Source: Bacteroidetes bacterium GWC2_46_850 (lineage in GTDB: Bacteria > Bacteroidota > Bacteroidia > Bacteroidales > Dysgonomonadaceae). From it: DNA of 64,000 bases. Below, piece by piece: positions 17,961 to 26,731 of this stretch (the stretch's first letter is position 1; every line of letters starts with the position of its first letter). Below the pieces are notes generated by a model that was not told where the DNA came from, did not search any database, and was given only the letters and a program-made list of their open reading frames with translations. The DNA is taken from assembly GCA_001768325.1 (NCBI GenBank), contig MENQ01000014.1, forward strand, positions 1 through 64,000, read 5' to 3'. The position numbers were made by a program, and so were the translations under genes.

Positions 17961-18986
17961 ATGATAAAAACATCGGTCATCATTTTAAACTGGAACGGAA
18001 AGCAACTGTTGGAACAATTTCTTCCTTCTGTCCTGCAGCACTCACTTGGTGCCGGATGTAGTCTGTTTGTGGCTGATAACGGATCAACAGACAACTCCAT
18101 AGCGTTTATGAACCGGAACCATCCTGATGTTCCCCTGATTCTGTTCGATAAAAACTACGGATTTGCCGAGGGTTACAACAAAGCCATCCAGCAGGTGGAC
18201 TCGGAGTACGTGGTGTTGTTGAATTCCGATGTGGAGACGACTGAAAACTGGCTCGACGCGCTGATTAATTACATGGAGATCCATCCCGAAGTGGCTGCAG
18301 TACAACCCAAGATCTGCTCATACAACAATAAAAAACAATTTGAATATGCCGGTGCCGCAGGTGGTTTTATCGACCGATACGGATATCCTTTTTGTCGGGG
18401 ACGCATACTGGAGGTTGTGGAAGAAGACCTGGGCCAGTATGACACGGTGATCCCTGTTTTCTGGGCCACAGGTGCCTGTCTCTGTGTGCGCAGAAAAGAT
18501 TATCTGGATGCAGGCGGATTGGATCCCCGTTTTTTTGCGCACATGGAAGAAATCGATCTCTGCTGGCGTCTGCACGCAAGGGATAGGGGAGTCATGTGCC
18601 TGCCGTCATCGGTTGTGTATCATGTGGGTGGCGCTTCGCTGAGCAAGGAAAACCCCAAAAAAATGTATCTCAATTTCCGGAATAACCTGCTGATGATCTA
18701 TAAAAATGTATCGAAATCAGATTATGCAACAACCTTTGTTGTGCGATGCCTGTTCGATTTTCTGGCGTATGTACATCTGCTGTTGAAAGGGAAGTTTCAG
18801 AATGCACATGCAATCGTTGAAGCTTACTGGGATTTCCTGAAGATGCGCCGTTCCTACAAGGCCATCCGCAGGGAAAATCTGAAAAAGACAACCGTGCTGC
18901 GAGTCAGAACCCAATATCGAAAAAGTATTTTACTCCAGTTCTATCTCTACGGAAGAAAAACCTATCAGTCTGTTTATTCGAAGTGA
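17961..18986 (+). CDS. Glycosyltransferase family 2
   Basis: Probably adds a sugar to a cell-envelope glycan, with the catalytic domain in the cytoplasm. The 341-aa protein opens with the GT2 fold start VIILNWNG, followed by ADNGSTDNS (near 37), LNSDVE (near 87, the DxD-like metal site) and a CWRLHARD region (near 200). The C-terminal third is membrane-associated. A TTG at 17955 is less likely than the ATG at 17961. Its end overlaps convergent porT by 13 bp. Confidence 0.88.
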   Translation: MIKTSVIILNWNGKQLLEQFLPSVLQHSLGAGCSLFVADNGSTDNSIAFMNRNHPDVPLILFDKNYGFAEGYNKAIQQVDSEYVVLLNSDVETTENWLDALINYMEIHPEVAAVQPKICSYNNKKQFEYAGAAGGFIDRYGYPFCRGRILEVVEEDLGQYDTVIPVFWATGACLCVRRKDYLDAGGLDPRFFAHMEEIDLCWRLHARDRGVMCLPSSVVYHVGGASLSKENPKKMYLNFRNNLLMIYKNVSKSDYATTFVVRCLFDFLAYVHLLLKGKFQNAHAIVEAYWDFLKMRRSYKAIRRENLKKTTVLRVRTQYRKSILLQFYLYGRKTYQSVYSK

Positions 18987-19681
18987 AGGCTCAGTGTAAT
19001 CATCCGCTGGGTGGCTTTCGACAGGGAACGGGCATATTTTTGCAAGCTTTCATCGGTGAGATCGGTGCGATCCGTTTCTAGGATGTCGATCAATCCGAAA
19101 CCGAACTTCAATTCGGGCGACAGGTTGAAAAGAGGCAAATAAAAATCGCACCCCACACCCAGTTCAATCCCAAAATCATAGGGCTTAAGCAGTACTGCCT
19201 GCTTCTTTCGTGAACCCAATTCAATGCTGCCATAACCGCCAAGTAAGAAGTAAGGCCTGAAATTATCAATCCGTCCCGAAGAGATTTTCAGATGAAGCGG
19301 CAGCGAGAGGTAGTTGTTCCGGATCTTCGTGTCATACTCCTCACCCGATGTTTGTTCCCTGAAGACAAAATATTTCTCTCCCAGATAAAGTGTGGGAACT
19401 GTCCGCAGGTTCAGGTAACGGTTCAGGTGCATATCGGCGATCATCCCGACTGAAAATCCTGGTATGTAGTGGGGTATTTCGGAAAACCAGACCTCCCCGT
19501 TGTCGTTCACGTAACCCGATTGGGTAAGGATCAGATCCTGGTTATGCAGACCCAGCGTAAATCCCAGATGGAACAAACGCTGGTCGGCATAAGGCCGGTG
19601 CTGCAATCTCCGGTGCTGACCAAAGAGGTATCCCGGAAAACAAAGCAACAGCAAGTAGAGACAGATTGTTATTTTTTTCAT
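18974..19681 (-). CDS. porT: PorT-like outer-membrane protein of type IX secretion
   Basis: A 235-aa protein with a signal peptide ending near LFGQ (about residue 22) and an eight-strand-like barrel. The segments FHLGFTLGLHNQD, PGFSVGMIADMHLN and LNLRTVPTLYLGEKYF match the PorT pattern that I recall from Porphyromonas gingivalis, where PorT also lies beside a family 2 glycosyltransferase gene. In that organism PorT is needed for type IX secretion of gingipains. No other T9SS gene (porK, L, M, N, sov) is in the window. The end overlaps the plus-strand glycosyltransferase gene. Confidence 0.8.
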   Translation of the reverse strand: MKKITICLYLLLLCFPGYLFGQHRRLQHRPYADQRLFHLGFTLGLHNQDLILTQSGYVNDNGEVWFSEIPHYIPGFSVGMIADMHLNRYLNLRTVPTLYLGEKYFVFREQTSGEEYDTKIRNNYLSLPLHLKISSGRIDNFRPYFLLGGYGSIELGSRKKQAVLLKPYDFGIELGVGCDFYLPLFNLSPELKFGFGLIDILETDRTDLTDESLQKYARSLSKATQRMITLSLHFE

Positions 19682-19746
19682 CCCACAGTCAAACGTTTTT
19701 AAGGTCGTATTATTGTATTTTTTCCAGGATAAAGATATGATAAATC

Positions 19747-19777
19747 TTTTTTATTCCTAAAAAACTCACTACCTTTG
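19747..19777 (+). promoter_or_regulatory. Promoter of the ferredoxin gene
   Basis: TACCTTTG at 19770-19777 matches the -7 consensus. TTTT at 19747-19750 lies 19 bp upstream as a weak -33 element. Confidence 0.5.
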
Positions 19778-19823
19778 CAGCAACATCACAAACTATTTAC
19801 ATTAACTAATTTTTTTCACTATT

Positions 19824-19991
19824 ATGGCTTACGTAATTGATGACACTTGCATTGCCTGTGGAACGTGCATTGATGAATGTCCTGTTGATGCAATATCCGA
19901 GGGAGATATTTATGTAATTGATCCTGAGGTATGCACTGATTGTGGCGCTTGTGCAGATGTCTGCCCGACAGAATCTATTCATCCGGCATAA
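19824..19991 (+). CDS. 2[4Fe-4S] ferredoxin
   Basis: A 55-aa electron carrier of the clostridial type. Two complete cluster motifs CxxCxxCxxxCP are seen: Cys 9, 12, 15, 19 and Cys 37, 40, 43, 47, each followed by Pro. The two halves (residues 4-22 and 32-50) show the usual internal duplication. It carries electrons for anaerobic enzymes such as pyruvate:ferredoxin oxidoreductase or hydrogenase. It has its own promoter at 19770 and a strong terminator at 20012, so it is a single-gene transcript. The gene is short and easily missed. Confidence 0.97.
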   Translation: MAYVIDDTCIACGTCIDECPVDAISEGDIYVIDPEVCTDCGACADVCPTESIHPA

Positions 19992-20011
19992 GACACGGGT
20001 ATAAAAAACAA

Positions 20012-20042
20012 AAAAAGTCGAACAGTATCTGTTCGGCTTTTT
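20012..20042 (+). terminator. Terminator of the ferredoxin gene
   Basis: A 14-bp stem (20012-20025 with 20029-20042, one G-T pair) with a 3-nt loop ends in TTTTT. It lies 21 bp after the stop codon. Confidence 0.85.
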
Positions 20043-20082
20043 CTGTTTCATACGGGCTCAACAACGGAACGGGTACATCAAT

Positions 20083-20481
20083 TTACGGAACAAATCCCAC
20101 GGGTATATTGATCGCGCGGCTTCCCGATTCGTTGATGATTCTCAGTACCCCAAAAACGGTGCCGTCATAACCTGATTCCACTTCAATGGCTTTCTCAAGT
20201 TTATAGTTTACCTCTATATTTCCCTGTTTATCGGCTTTCACGTAATAGGATTTTAGCTCCATCGCTTTCGGGAAAACAATAATCTTGTAATTTCCGGTGG
20301 CTAAACCGGAATTGGGTATTTGCGCAGTTGCAAAGTTTCCGCCTGTTTTTCGTACTTCCATTACACCGAAATAGGTTGTCTCCGTCGGAACAGGGTTTAC
20401 TGAATTCACATAATGATCGGTGCATGAAATGAAGAGTGAAAGTAAGGAGAAAATTATCAAGAATTTATATAATGACTTCAT
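20083..20481 (-). CDS. Hypothetical lipoprotein
   Basis: A 132-aa protein with a lipoprotein signal ending at FISC (Cys20). The mature part is predicted to be beta-rich and looks like a single Ig-like or carboxypeptidase-like fold, with a VNPVPTETTYFGVMEV strand near the start and INIPVGFVP at the end. I do not recognise the family. It follows a barrel protein gene by 12 bp on the same strand, so the two may form one surface complex. Confidence 0.65.
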   Translation of the reverse strand: MKSLYKFLIIFSLLSLFISCTDHYVNSVNPVPTETTYFGVMEVRKTGGNFATAQIPNSGLATGNYKIIVFPKAMELKSYYVKADKQGNIEVNYKLEKAIEVESGYDGTVFGVLRIINESGSRAINIPVGFVP

Positions 20482-20493
20482 GAGCAGGCTGTA

Positions 20494-21192
20494 TTAAAAG
20501 TTTGACGACAGGGACAGATTGAGTTTCAGGCTGGACAAATTGGGTTGCACATTCTCCGGAAGCTTGGTTTTATTTTCACTCAGGTTTATGTTTACCTCTT
20601 TTATTTTCGCATAGAAATAGCCGGTGCTTAACCCCACGGAAATATTCCGGGTAAGAAAATAATCGACGCCCAAATCTATTTGAAATCCTCCGTTTGAACC
20701 CGAAAACATGGCTGATTCATTGTCCACAGTTCCTGAGCTTTCCAGATAGGCATATCCTACCGATAAGGCTCCCGAGCCCAGAAATTTTCGGGTCGGTTCC
20801 AGCCATAGGGCATACATCAGAGAGGGGGCTATAAACATGATCTTGTTTTCTTCCGATACATTTACCACGCCATAATGTGCATCTCCCGCATCGAACAAAA
20901 GGTCGGTTTCGGAAACATCGGTTTTCATGTACCTGTATTTGGCACCAAATCCCAGTCCGTTTTTAAGGAGGTAATGCACATTTCCTTCGGCATTCAGGCC
21001 CCATTGCAAATCTCTGTTGTACTTTTTAAAAGTATCGTTGTTGATAAACATCTCAGAACCGGCATCATTCGGATCGGTTGCCGTAAAGTAGCTGTAGCCA
21101 CCCGTAAGATTTAACCGGAAATTAGGAAGTTCCTGTGCCTTTGTCGATAGCGTAGTAATCAGCAGGCATGCACAAATTAAGATTTGTTTCAT
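20494..21192 (-). CDS. Outer-membrane beta-barrel protein
   Basis: A 232-aa exported protein with a signal peptide ending at TKAQ (about residue 19). Alternating strands such as LNLTGGYSYF, GFGAKYRYM, GALSVGYAYLES, FQIDLGVDYFL and a C-terminal LNLSLSSNF strand, which ends in Phe as outer-membrane barrels do, suggest eight strands. Specific role unknown. First gene of a two-gene unit with the following lipoprotein. Confidence 0.75.
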   Translation of the reverse strand: MKQILICACLLITTLSTKAQELPNFRLNLTGGYSYFTATDPNDAGSEMFINNDTFKKYNRDLQWGLNAEGNVHYLLKNGLGFGAKYRYMKTDVSETDLLFDAGDAHYGVVNVSEENKIMFIAPSLMYALWLEPTRKFLGSGALSVGYAYLESSGTVDNESAMFSGSNGGFQIDLGVDYFLTRNISVGLSTGYFYAKIKEVNINLSENKTKLPENVQPNLSSLKLNLSLSSNF

Positions 21193-21267
21193 ATTATATC
21201 AGAATTGTTACGAAGAGCATTTTTTTTGATATTCAATAAATGTATTTCACGAATTAAACTGTAGCCG

Positions 21268-21275
21268 CAAAGTTA
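21268..21275 (-). promoter_or_regulatory. -7 element before the barrel/lipoprotein pair
   Basis: On the minus strand TAACTTTG (21275-21268) matches the consensus. No TTG is seen at the -33 position. It lies 75 bp before the ATG at 21192. Confidence 0.45.
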
Positions 21276-21322
21276 TTATTTTTATCCGGTTTTCTCCTAA
21301 CTATTGCTAGAAAGTGATATAC

Positions 21323-21353
21323 AAAAAAAACACCCCTGAAGAGGGGTGCTTTT
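21323..21353 (-). terminator. Terminator of gapA
   Basis: A 7-bp stem (CACCCCT with AGGGGTG, 21331-21348) around a 4-nt loop runs into eight T residues on the minus strand. It ends about 35 bp after the gapA stop. Confidence 0.85.
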
Positions 21354-21386
21354 ATGATCAATATTCCGATTGCGGAATCTCATTCA

Positions 21387-22397
<1,011 letters not shown>

Positions 22398-22501
22398 TTA
22401 ATTGAATTATATTTGTAAAAAGTCATTTATAACCAGTCATTTCGGGACGATGAAGGAGAGCTTTGAACAATCCTAAAAACCATCTTTTTAATCGTCACAC
22501 A

Positions 22502-22533
22502 AAAATACAACATCTTTTCTTTTTAACGAAATT
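22502..22533 (-). promoter_or_regulatory. Promoter of gapA
   Basis: On the minus strand: TTTC (22533-22530), 20 bp, then TATTTTTG (22509-22502). This leaves a 5' leader of about 100 nt before the ATG at 22394. Confidence 0.55.
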
Positions 22534-22579
22534 ATTTGTATCAAAAAACCAAAATTTACTGCGGATGACTGTAAATATG

Positions 22580-24958
22580 TCAAAACTTAACCATCACACC
22601 TATAGCGGGCAGCACCGTGCCGCTGCTGATCTCAATTTGTCTGAGGTTCTGTCTTCCCGCATTGGTAGGGTCATCCATCACCGCTCCGTTAGCATCCCTG
22701 TTGGTATAAATAGGTATGTTCTCCGACTGGAAGTTATAGGCATTCTGCACATCGAGGTAGAAGTTAAGCATCAGCTTTTCATAATACACCTCCTTGTCTA
22801 ACCGGAGATCGAGCTGGTGGGAGTCTTTTAGCCGGAGGGTGTTGTAACGCTCATAATCGATATAGGCGCGGTTTGTCACGCTCCAGGCATCCTTGCTGGT
22901 CGATAGCTCCATGTTGATGGGAGAGTAGGGTGCACCGCCCACATAACGCCAGCGCATGGATAGGTTCCAGTTACGGGGCAGGTTATAACTGCCAAGGAGG
23001 TTCAGCATATGTCGGGTATCCCAGTTGGAAGGACGGTAAATACCATCCTTGTCGGTGAACTCACTGCGAAAAAGCGTGTATGTGAAGGATGTGGTTAGTC
23101 CTTTCATGTCATTCAGTTTTCCCGAAAGTTCCACGCCATAGGCTCTGCCTTTGCCGGTGGAAATAATCTCTTCGTCGCCAATCTGTCCATAATCGGTTCC
23201 CTTGCCGGCAATGCTCATGCCGTCGGTCACCGACAGCGGGTAATTGTCGTACAGTTTGTAAAAACCTTCCATATTGAACCGCATCTTCATGGTGGGTTCG
23301 TAAGCTACCCCACCGATTACCTGGTTGGAGATGATGTGTTTCAACTTCTCGTTCCTGTTCACGAAGTGGCCCGATTCATCCTTGTAACCCATAGTCGTGT
23401 AGGCCGGTCGCATGGCATAGCGACCCACATTTCCGTTCAGATCCCATTTGCCGGTCAGCCGGTATGATAGCGAGAGCCGCGGTGAGAACTGATTCAGCGG
23501 ATTCTTCATGTTGCTGTTGAAATTGTTGCCGATGGTGTTCAGGCCGAGGGAAAGGGCAAGACGGTTGTCCAGGTAGGTATCCGATGCCTGGATAAATGCC
23601 TGGTAAGACCAGAGATCCAACTCGGTGTTGTAGATCAGATCGTTCAGCGTGCCATTGCGGTAGATCTTGCGGTTTGTTTCGTTGATGTAGTGGGAATAAT
23701 TTATACCGGCACCCAGTAGGATTTTTACCGGAAGATCGGGGTAGCTTCTTTCAAACCGCAGTTTATTTTCTGCTTCATCGGAACGGTAGTCCGATATTCT
23801 GGGTTGCGATTCATCGTTGCCGGGATATTTGAAGTTGCCGTTTCTCAACATGTTCCTGCTCAGTACCCAGGTGTCGAAATAGTTGCTGCTGAAATGTTTG
23901 TAAACCATGCCCACGGTATAATTCCACTGCTGATAAACCGGTAGGTAATCGAGCAGGTAACGCTGTGATTCGGTACCATCTTCCTGTAGATCGGTATTGA
24001 GTTTCATGTTGTCGATAGCGCCGAGACCAATAATCGAGATCTCGTTTTTGGAGTCTATCTGATATTTGTATTTTACCTGAAAGTCGTTGTAGGTAGGCAG
24101 AAAAGGGAGTCCGATAAACTTAAAGAGCAATTGAAGATAGGATTGACGGGCCGATACAATGAAACTGGATTTCTCTCCTATTGGACCATCCATGGTAAAG
24201 GCCGCATCTGAGGCTCCGATGCCTACCTGGGTACGAATGCGGTCGCGGCTACCATCTTTCTGGCGGATATCCATCACCGAGCTGAGCGTGTTGGGGCGAT
24301 TGGCCGGAAATGCTCCGCTGTAGAAGTTCACCTCCCGCACAAAATCGGGGTTGATGATACCCACCACGCCACCTGAAGAGCCCTGGGTGGCAAAGTGATT
24401 GATGATGGGAATCTCAATGCCGTCGAGATAAAACACATTCTCCGAAGGTCCCCCTCCGCGCACGATCAGGTCGTTGCGGTTGGGATCTGTAGCCCCCACG
24501 CCGGGCAAGGTTTGTATTGCTTTGGAGACATCTCGGTTAACGCCTGCCGCTTTTTCAATATCGCTTACTCCCACAGTCAGGTATGAAACCGGACTCTCAA
24601 TCTTCTTGAGATTTGTGGTGGGACGTATCACCACTTCGTCAATCAGGGTAGATGATTCCTGCACGGCAATATCCAGAAAAGTGGTTTGATTTCCCTGTAT
24701 ATGTATTTCAGCAGAGAGGGCAGTTTCGTATCCCACGTAACTTACCATCAACCTGACAAAAGCCGGATTGGCCTCAATCACATAGCTGCCATCCAGACTG
24801 GTAGTGGTGCCTATTGTTGTGCCTTGTATCTGTACCGTGGCGAACTCAAGCGGTTCGTTTGTCCTGGCATTGTAGACGCGTCCTTTGACCATCCCGGTTT
24901 GCGCAAAGGTAGTCAGGCTCACCAACAGAAAAAAAGCGATGCTAAAGTGTTTAATCAT
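22580..24958 (-). CDS. TonB-dependent receptor with N-terminal carboxypeptidase-like domain
   Basis: An outer-membrane active importer. The 792-aa protein has a signal peptide ending near TFAQ (about 20), a carboxypeptidase-regulatory-like domain (about 24-110, GRVYNARTNEPL to VSYVGYET), a plug domain (about 120-230, with GVNRDVSKAIQTLPGV and LIVRGGG), then a 22-strand barrel ending in MVKF. It is not SusC-like: no SusD gene follows and the plug lacks SusC-type features. The substrate is unknown, and iron chelates or cobalamin are the usual ones for lone receptors. The ATG at 24958 gives a normal signal peptide. Confidence 0.9.
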   Translation of the reverse strand: MIKHFSIAFFLLVSLTTFAQTGMVKGRVYNARTNEPLEFATVQIQGTTIGTTTSLDGSYVIEANPAFVRLMVSYVGYETALSAEIHIQGNQTTFLDIAVQESSTLIDEVVIRPTTNLKKIESPVSYLTVGVSDIEKAAGVNRDVSKAIQTLPGVGATDPNRNDLIVRGGGPSENVFYLDGIEIPIINHFATQGSSGGVVGIINPDFVREVNFYSGAFPANRPNTLSSVMDIRQKDGSRDRIRTQVGIGASDAAFTMDGPIGEKSSFIVSARQSYLQLLFKFIGLPFLPTYNDFQVKYKYQIDSKNEISIIGLGAIDNMKLNTDLQEDGTESQRYLLDYLPVYQQWNYTVGMVYKHFSSNYFDTWVLSRNMLRNGNFKYPGNDESQPRISDYRSDEAENKLRFERSYPDLPVKILLGAGINYSHYINETNRKIYRNGTLNDLIYNTELDLWSYQAFIQASDTYLDNRLALSLGLNTIGNNFNSNMKNPLNQFSPRLSLSYRLTGKWDLNGNVGRYAMRPAYTTMGYKDESGHFVNRNEKLKHIISNQVIGGVAYEPTMKMRFNMEGFYKLYDNYPLSVTDGMSIAGKGTDYGQIGDEEIISTGKGRAYGVELSGKLNDMKGLTTSFTYTLFRSEFTDKDGIYRPSNWDTRHMLNLLGSYNLPRNWNLSMRWRYVGGAPYSPINMELSTSKDAWSVTNRAYIDYERYNTLRLKDSHQLDLRLDKEVYYEKLMLNFYLDVQNAYNFQSENIPIYTNRDANGAVMDDPTNAGRQNLRQIEISSGTVLPAIGVMVKF

Positions 24959-25075
24959 AAAATGCATAAATGATAGTCGTGATCTTTACAGTGTTAAATT
25001 ATAACAAATAAAGGTCGTTTATGTTCTTCTGTCAACGGCATTACGTAATTTCGTTACCGACATCGAAGATACAGC

Positions 25076-25107
25076 AAAAACCCCCAAGGCTGTGCATGCC
25101 GAGGGGG
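25076..25107 (-). terminator. Terminator after the DUF2383-like gene
   Basis: An interrupted stem of CCCCC/GGGGG plus GGC/GCC with small internal mismatches is followed by five T residues on the minus strand. It lies about 29 bp after the stop at 25136. Confidence 0.75.
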
Positions 25108-25135
25108 ATTACCAAAATCCATATTACCTTTTCAA

Positions 25136-25588
25136 TTACAGGATATCTCTCAACGCCCTGATTTCATCGTGAGAAACCTCTATCCCATCGAAGTGACTGA
25201 TCAGGATATCTCTTTGAGCCGGTGTGAGATCATCGGACTCCAATGCCGATCTGTAAGCCGCGAGGGCAGCATCTTCTCCATTCTCGCAGTTGTCGAGAAT
25301 GGTTTTCCGGTCAGCACCGGAAAAAAATGCTTTCACGTCCATCCATGTGCGATATATTTTACCGCTTGCCATGGTGCCTTCAGCTATCTCTTCACCCAAG
25401 ATGGCCACTTCTCTAGCCAGCTCGCTGTGAAAAGCCAGGCTTTGCTCAATCCGCTCCTGAAAAAGGGTCCTCAGATCGAAATCTTCCGGCTTTAACTCTT
25501 CTATGGCTTTTCGATAGCCTTCCACTCTGTCGTTGTTTATTTTGACCAGATCGTTCAAAACTTCTGCTTGTCTTTCTACATTCATCAT
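25136..25588 (-). CDS. DUF2383/PA2169-like four-helix-bundle protein
   Basis: A 150-aa soluble, Glu-rich helical protein. Segments such as LNDLVKINNDRVEGYRKA, FHSELAREVAIL and DALLAAY-type helices resemble the PA2169/DUF2383 family, which has a ferritin-like bundle and is often linked to stress. It follows the YciE-like gene by 46 bp on the same strand and precedes a terminator, so the two form a probable stress-related operon. No metal-site residues can be named with confidence. Confidence 0.75.
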   Translation of the reverse strand: MMNVERQAEVLNDLVKINNDRVEGYRKAIEELKPEDFDLRTLFQERIEQSLAFHSELAREVAILGEEIAEGTMASGKIYRTWMDVKAFFSGADRKTILDNCENGEDAALAAYRSALESDDLTPAQRDILISHFDGIEVSHDEIRALRDIL

Positions 25589-25634
25589 ATTGCTTTTTTT
25601 TAGTGTTTATAAACTGTGTTCAGGAGAGACCGTA

Positions 25635-26258
25635 CTACTCCTTCTTTGCCTCTTCGTTGACCGATTCCACCGCCAGTTCCGTGAGGGTCACATCTGTCTT
25701 CTTTTCTTCATCGAGCGTCAGATCAAGAAGCTCTGCCACATCATCCATACCCAATGTCCTGGCCAACTCTGCCAGGCTGCCGTATGAGGTGATTTCATAA
25801 TGTTCCACTTTCTGATTTGCAATGATGATGGCCGCATCACGTACCATCGTGTCGGTTTCGGTGTCCTCAAGAACAGTTTCTCCATCTTTGATGATTCCGA
25901 GGATGCCTTCGCATTTCTTTTTGGAAGGTTTCTCACCCACCAACGAAAATACCTCTTCAAGACGTTTGATCTGCTCCTCAGTTTCGGAGTGATGCTGGCC
26001 GATGCTATCCTTTAAGGCCATTGAGGTGGCAGCCCCTTCCATTTTTTTGAGGGCCTTTAACGCTTCATGTTCGGCAAAATAGATGTCTTTGAGTTCTTCC
26101 AGGAAAAAATCCTTTAGTTTTCCTGCATTCTTTTCATTGAAACGGGACTGTTTTTGTTTATTTGAATTTCTTTTCCCGTTAGAGTTTCCGTTACTTTGTT
26201 TTTCATTACCGGAATTCCCATGACTTTGACTTCTCGTCGTTTGTTTTTTCGAGTCCAT
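25635..26258 (-). CDS. YciE/YciF-like DUF892 ferritin-like protein with low-complexity N-terminus
   Basis: A 207-aa protein. Residues 1-38 are a low-complexity tail rich in Ser, Asn, Gly, Lys and Gln. The rest is the DUF892/YciF four-helix bundle (LKDFFLEELKDIYFAEHEAL, HHSETEEQIKRLEEVF, VEHYEITSYGSLAELAR), with the Glu and His residues that bind metals in ferritin-like folds. Known relatives are induced by stress. The tail is longer than in enteric YciF. An upstream in-frame ATG (26279) would add seven residues, but the ATG at 26258 is simpler. Confidence 0.85.
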   Translation of the reverse strand: MDSKKQTTRSQSHGNSGNEKQSNGNSNGKRNSNKQKQSRFNEKNAGKLKDFFLEELKDIYFAEHEALKALKKMEGAATSMALKDSIGQHHSETEEQIKRLEEVFSLVGEKPSKKKCEGILGIIKDGETVLEDTETDTMVRDAAIIIANQKVEHYEITSYGSLAELARTLGMDDVAELLDLTLDEEKKTDVTLTELAVESVNEEAKKE

Positions 26259-26731
26259 GTTGATAATTTTTAGATTCATAGAACCTGGGATATAGTTCGC
26301 GCGCACTTTCCAGGTTTCATTTTTATTTAATGCCTCTGAATTATTCAGATAGCATATGATTAACTCGTCACGATATTGAATTGTTCTTTGCTTATAGAAT
26401 GAAGTACAATACCTTATGGTAAATTAACAACGGTAAAATATTTTGTCTTTCTTGTTTAATGCCCCTTTCACAGAAGATTACTGTAATCCGCTTCGTTCAG
26501 AATGCAACATTTGGCGGCCTCTTCATTAACAAAATAATATATCGAGTAGATATTGTTAATATAATAGTTTGATTGTCAATAACTATCTATAAGTTTAAAT
26601 CGGGAATGGTGACAATTCCTCAAATTTTACTATCTTTGTGCTCCATTTGCAGTGTTAAGTGATGAATGGATTGATTAATAGATGTTTAAGGTTTAAAATA
26701 AGTTTGGTATTTAATAACAGTTTGACAATAT
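26259..26731. other. Long AT-rich intergenic region
   Basis: The 473 bp between the divergent YciE-like gene and ettA carry no gene that I can support. It contains one good -7 element toward ettA (26631-26638). The region before the YciE-like gene shows no TAnnTTTG match, so that gene's promoter is not identified. Confidence 0.6.
26631..26638 (+). promoter_or_regulatory. -7 element of the ettA promoter
   Basis: TATCTTTG matches TAnnTTTG. A -33 TTG is not clear. The 5' leader would be about 88 nt before the ATG at 26732. Confidence 0.5.
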
